Assembly (NCBI GenBank): GCA_023416965.1
Contig: JAEZGJ010000087.1
Location: 1 to 16,485, forward strand
Reading direction: 5' to 3'
Source of the DNA: Pseudomonadota bacterium
GTDB taxonomy: Bacteria > Pseudomonadota > Alphaproteobacteria > Rhizobiales > Phreatobacteraceae
DNA: 16,485 nucleotides
Below, piece after piece: positions 14,010 through 16,485 of this stretch (positions within the stretch are counted from its first letter, which is position 1; the number at the start of each line of letters is the position of its first letter). The position numbers and the translations under genes are program-made. The notes below the pieces were generated by a model. It searched no databases. It worked only from the letters and a program-made list of their open reading frames with translations, and was not told the DNA's origin.

Positions 14010-14492
14010 TCACGCCCAGCGCCTGACCCTTGCCGCGTAGGCCTCCCATTCCGGTCCGAACCGGGCCGCCAGATGCGCCTCCTCGCGGGTGATGGCGAAT
14101 TGCGTCATTGCCGCAACGAAGACCACGGCCCCCACGAGGTAGCCGAGCGCGCCCTCGACGCCGCCGAAGCCCGAAATGATCAGCGCCTCGCCGAGATAGA
14201 TCGGGTTGCGGCTCCAGGCGAAGGGGCCGGTCGTCACCAGGCGCCGGGCGGCGTGATGCGGCAGGATGGCGGTGCCGGCTCGCGACAGGGTGGAGGAGGC
14301 CCAGAGGATGAGGGCGAGGCCGGCGCCCAGCGCCAGCGCGCCGGCGGCCTTGAAGAGGGTCGCCAGCGGCAGCGAGACGGGAGCGAGGGCATGGAGCCCG
14401 TAACCGAGGGCGAGCGAGGCGAGGAAGATGAGCGGTGGCAGCGGAAAGCGGTTCGGCCGCTCCGCATAGGGGGAATCGGTCTTTCCCGTCAT
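14010..14492 (-). CDS. Isoprenylcysteine carboxyl methyltransferase (ICMT)/PEMT-family membrane protein
   Basis: This 160-aa membrane protein has about four hydrophobic segments and the family's C-terminal SAM-binding signatures: GPFAWSRNPIYLGEALIISG (about 90-109), then REEAHLAARFGPEWEAYAARVRRW at the end (about 136-159). Bacterial members are SAM-dependent methyltransferases of mostly unknown substrate, often lipids or small hydrophobic molecules. The ATG at 14492 has AGGGAGA five bases upstream; the frame is open to 14567 without a ribosome site. It is divergent from the isovaleryl-CoA dehydrogenase gene (101 bases apart) and convergent with the GH25 gene. The 140 bases between those stops (13870-14009) show no gene. 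Confidence 0.85.
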   Translation of the reverse strand: MTGKTDSPYAERPNRFPLPPLIFLASLALGYGLHALAPVSLPLATLFKAAGALALGAGLALILWASSTLSRAGTAILPHHAARRLVTTGPFAWSRNPIYLGEALIISGFGGVEGALGYLVGAVVFVAAMTQFAITREEAHLAARFGPEWEAYAARVRRWA

Positions 14493-14593
14493 GCTCGTCT
14501 CCCTGCCGCACGGCCGATCATGACAGCCCGCCGGCCCGCTTCTATAACCCTGATGTCGCAGCCGCACGAACCTGCGCCGTCAAGGATTGAGCC

Positions 14594-15766
14594 ATGCTGA
14601 GGAACACGCCGCGTCCCTTCGACTTCGACCTGGGCGAGACCGCCGACATGCTGCGCGACACGGTCTTCACCTTCGCGCAGGCGGAGATCGCCCCGCGCGC
14701 CGCCGAGATCGACAAGACCGACCAGTTCCCCATGGACCTCTGGGAGAAGTTCGGCGACCTCGGCCTGCTCGGCGTTACCGTCGAGGAGGAGTATGGCGGC
14801 TCGGGCCTCGGCTACCTCGAGCACTGCATCGCCATGGAGGAGATCTCACGCGCCTCGGCTTCGGTCGGCCTGTCCTACGGCGCTCATTCGAACCTCTGCG
14901 TCAACCAGATCCGCAAGAACGGCTCGGACGAGCAGAAGCGGCGCTATCTGCCGAAGCTGATGAGCGGCGCCCATGTCGGCGCCCTCGCCATGTCCGAGCC
15001 CGGCGCAGGCTCCGACGTCGTCTCGATGAAGCTCAAGGCAGAGAAGAAGGGCGACCGCTACGTGCTCAACGGCACGAAGATGTGGATCACCAACGGACCG
15101 GATGCCGACGTTCTCGTCGTCTACGCCAAGACGGACCCCGCCGCCGGCGCCCGGGGCATGACGGCCTTCCTCATCGAGAAGGGGTTCAAGGGCTTCTCCT
15201 GCGCGCAGAAGCTGGACAAGCTCGGCATGCGCGGCTCGCACACCGGCGAACTCGTCTTCGAGGACTGCGAGGTGCCGGAGGAGAACGTGCTCGGCCAGGT
15301 CGGGCGCGGCGTCAACGTGCTGATGAGCGGCCTCGATTTCGAGCGCGCCGTCCTGGCGGCCGGGCCCATCGGCATCATGCAGGCCTGCATGGACGTGGTC
15401 ATGCCCTATGTCCACGAGCGCAAGCAGTTCGGCCAGGCGATCGGCGAGTTCCAGCTCGTCCAGGGCAAGATCGCCGACATGTACGTGTCGATGAACGCCG
15501 CCCGCGCTTATGTCTATGCGGTGGCGAAGGCCTGCGACCGCGGCCAGACGACGCGTGAGGACGCCGCCGGCGCCATCCTCTATGCCGCGGAGAACGCCAC
15601 GAAGATGGCTCTCGACGCCATCCAGCTCCTCGGCGGCAACGGCTATATCAACGACTATCCGACGGGGCGCCTGCTGCGCGACGCCAAGCTCTACGAGATC
15701 GGCGCCGGAACCTCCGAGATCCGCCGCATGCTGATCGGGCGGGAGCTCTTCGCCAAGACCACGTGA
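14594..15766 (+). CDS. ivd: Isovaleryl-CoA dehydrogenase
   Basis: This 390-aa flavoenzyme oxidises isovaleryl-CoA to 3-methylcrotonyl-CoA in leucine breakdown, passing electrons to electron-transfer flavoprotein. It shows the acyl-CoA dehydrogenase signatures ALAMSEPGAGSDV (130-142) and MWITNG (163-168), and near the end LLGGNGYINDYPTGRLLRDAKLYEIGAGTSEIRR. The catalytic base in this subfamily sits in the GLDFER segment (E250 here) instead of the usual Glu near the C-terminus, where this protein has the IVD-type YEIGAGTSE. That placement separates it from short- and medium-chain enzymes. The ATG at 14594 has AAGGA upstream. It is followed after 13 bases by the GNAT gene. The other leucine-pathway genes (methylcrotonyl-CoA carboxylase, hydratase, lyase) are not in the window. 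Confidence 0.92.
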   Translation: MLRNTPRPFDFDLGETADMLRDTVFTFAQAEIAPRAAEIDKTDQFPMDLWEKFGDLGLLGVTVEEEYGGSGLGYLEHCIAMEEISRASASVGLSYGAHSNLCVNQIRKNGSDEQKRRYLPKLMSGAHVGALAMSEPGAGSDVVSMKLKAEKKGDRYVLNGTKMWITNGPDADVLVVYAKTDPAAGARGMTAFLIEKGFKGFSCAQKLDKLGMRGSHTGELVFEDCEVPEENVLGQVGRGVNVLMSGLDFERAVLAAGPIGIMQACMDVVMPYVHERKQFGQAIGEFQLVQGKIADMYVSMNAARAYVYAVAKACDRGQTTREDAAGAILYAAENATKMALDAIQLLGGNGYINDYPTGRLLRDAKLYEIGAGTSEIRRMLIGRELFAKTT

Positions 15767-15779
15767 CGGGGAGGGGGAT

Positions 15780-16373
15780 GTGAGCGTCACGCTGAAGCCG
15801 CTGACCCCCGATCTCTGGCCCTCGCTGGAGGCGCTGTTCGGCCGGAGCGGGGCCCATGGCGGCTGCTGGTGCATGTACTGGCGCATTCCCGGCCCGAGGA
15901 AGGTCTGGGCCGAAGCCTGCGGCGCGCCCAATCGCGACGCTTTCGCGGCCGTGGTCGCGGCAGGGCCGCCGCCGGGCCTGATCGCCTTCCGCGGCGACGA
16001 GCCGGTCGGCTGGGTGGCGTTGGGGCCGCGCAACGCCTATCCGCGGTTCAATGCGGCCCGGACAGCGGCCCCCCTTTCTGCGACCGACGCGAGGGACGAC
16101 CGCGTCTGGGTCATCACCTGCTTCTTCGTCCGCGCCAGCGCCCGTCGCGGCGGCCTGATGCACGAGCTGATCGCGGGCGCCGCCGATTTCGCCCGCCGCT
16201 GCGGGGCCGAGCGGCTGGAAGCCTGCCCGATCGACACGACACGCGACCTCGTCTGGGGCGAGGGCTATGTCGGCATCGCCTCGACCTTCCGCGCGGCGGG
16301 ATTTGCCGAGGTGACGCGGCGGACCCCGACGAGGCCGCTCATGCAGCTCGACCTCGCCGCGGGCCAGCCATGA
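15780..16373 (+). CDS. GNAT-family N-acetyltransferase
   Basis: This 197-aa protein should transfer an acetyl group from acetyl-CoA to an unknown amine. The core strand WVITCFFVRASARRGGLMHELI (about 108-129) holds the pyrophosphate-loop-like R-R-G-G motif, and LIAFRGDEPVGWVAL precedes it. The N-terminal GGCWCMYWR (27-35) with a Cys-x-Cys pair is distinctive and recurs in one uncharacterised GNAT group. It starts at the GTG at 15780, directly after GGGGAGGGGGAT; the ATG at 15778 is immediately followed by TGA and cannot be used. It lies 13 bases after ivd, and its TGA overlaps the next gene's ATG (ATGA at 16370-16373), so all three are probably one transcript. Confidence 0.85.
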   Translation: MSVTLKPLTPDLWPSLEALFGRSGAHGGCWCMYWRIPGPRKVWAEACGAPNRDAFAAVVAAGPPPGLIAFRGDEPVGWVALGPRNAYPRFNAARTAAPLSATDARDDRVWVITCFFVRASARRGGLMHELIAGAADFARRCGAERLEACPIDTTRDLVWGEGYVGIASTFRAAGFAEVTRRTPTRPLMQLDLAAGQP

Positions 16374-16485
16374 GCATCGCCAGCCACCTGTTCTTCTACC
16401 TTTCCAAGATCCTGTGGTGGTTCGCGGCGCCTTCGAACCTGCTGGCCGCCATGCTGGCGGCCGGCGCCCTCTTGCTCTTTACCCG
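16370..16485 (+). CDS. Partial YdcF/ElyC-like (DUF218) membrane protein, cut by window end
   Basis: The ATG overlaps the GNAT stop as ATGA, implying translational coupling. The visible 38 residues begin MSIASHLFFYLSKILWWF and continue with a second hydrophobic run rich in Leu and Ala. An FFYLSKILW-x-x-x-x-PSNLL pattern followed by a Leu-rich span is the usual start of YdcF/SanA/ElyC-type DUF218 proteins, which are linked to envelope and peptidoglycan precursor homeostasis. The diagnostic catalytic-like domain lies beyond the window, so the family call is inference from the N-terminus only. Confidence 0.6.
   Translation, partial: MSIASHLFFYLSKILWWFAAPSNLLAAMLAAGALLLFT

Overview
The window reads as the chromosome of a G+C-rich alphaproteobacterium, most likely of the Hyphomicrobiales (Rhizobiales). 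The reasons are the very high G+C content, coding strands full of C/G-ending codons, a perfect EcfG-type general-stress promoter, small rhizobial-style membrane proteins, a TctBA transporter, Tat-like signal peptides and an isovaleryl-CoA dehydrogenase. No rRNA, tRNA, CRISPR array, integrase or transposase was seen.

Region 1 (1-2050) is compositionally foreign. A minus-strand gene (177-1652) encodes a beta-class DNA methyltransferase fused to an Mrr-like PD-(D/E)xK nuclease domain, a single-chain restriction-modification-type protein. Its upstream 667 bases hold no convincing gene. They do hold several hairpins, four copies of one 10-mer in both orientations, and a textbook plus-strand terminator with no recognisable gene in front of it. 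This is the part of the window least explained by known genes.

Region 2 (2249-3519) is a small plus-strand operon behind the EcfG promoter: a 46-aa single-span protein, a 24-aa single-span protein missed by length cut-offs, and a 294-aa four-span membrane protein. It ends at a 28-base perfect palindrome shared with the convergent tctBA transporter genes.

Region 3 (3536-8365) holds tctBA (minus) without a tctC beside it, a lone family-5 ABC solute-binding protein (plus) without permease or ATPase, and a Tat-type exported NodB-fold deacetylase (minus).

Region 4 (8486-16485) is almost all plus strand: an MgtE-type magnesium transporter, a membrane-bound GGDEF-EAL protein, a DUF1330 protein, an RraA/HMG-aldolase-like protein, a GH25 lysozyme-like lipoprotein, a minus-strand isoprenylcysteine-methyltransferase-family membrane protein, isovaleryl-CoA dehydrogenase, a GNAT acetyltransferase, and the start of a probable YdcF/ElyC-like (DUF218) membrane protein cut by the window edge. 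These are ordinary housekeeping and accessory genes with little functional linkage, apart from short translational couplings (ivd-GNAT-YdcF-like). The two cell-wall-type enzymes (deacetylase and GH25) are not adjacent.
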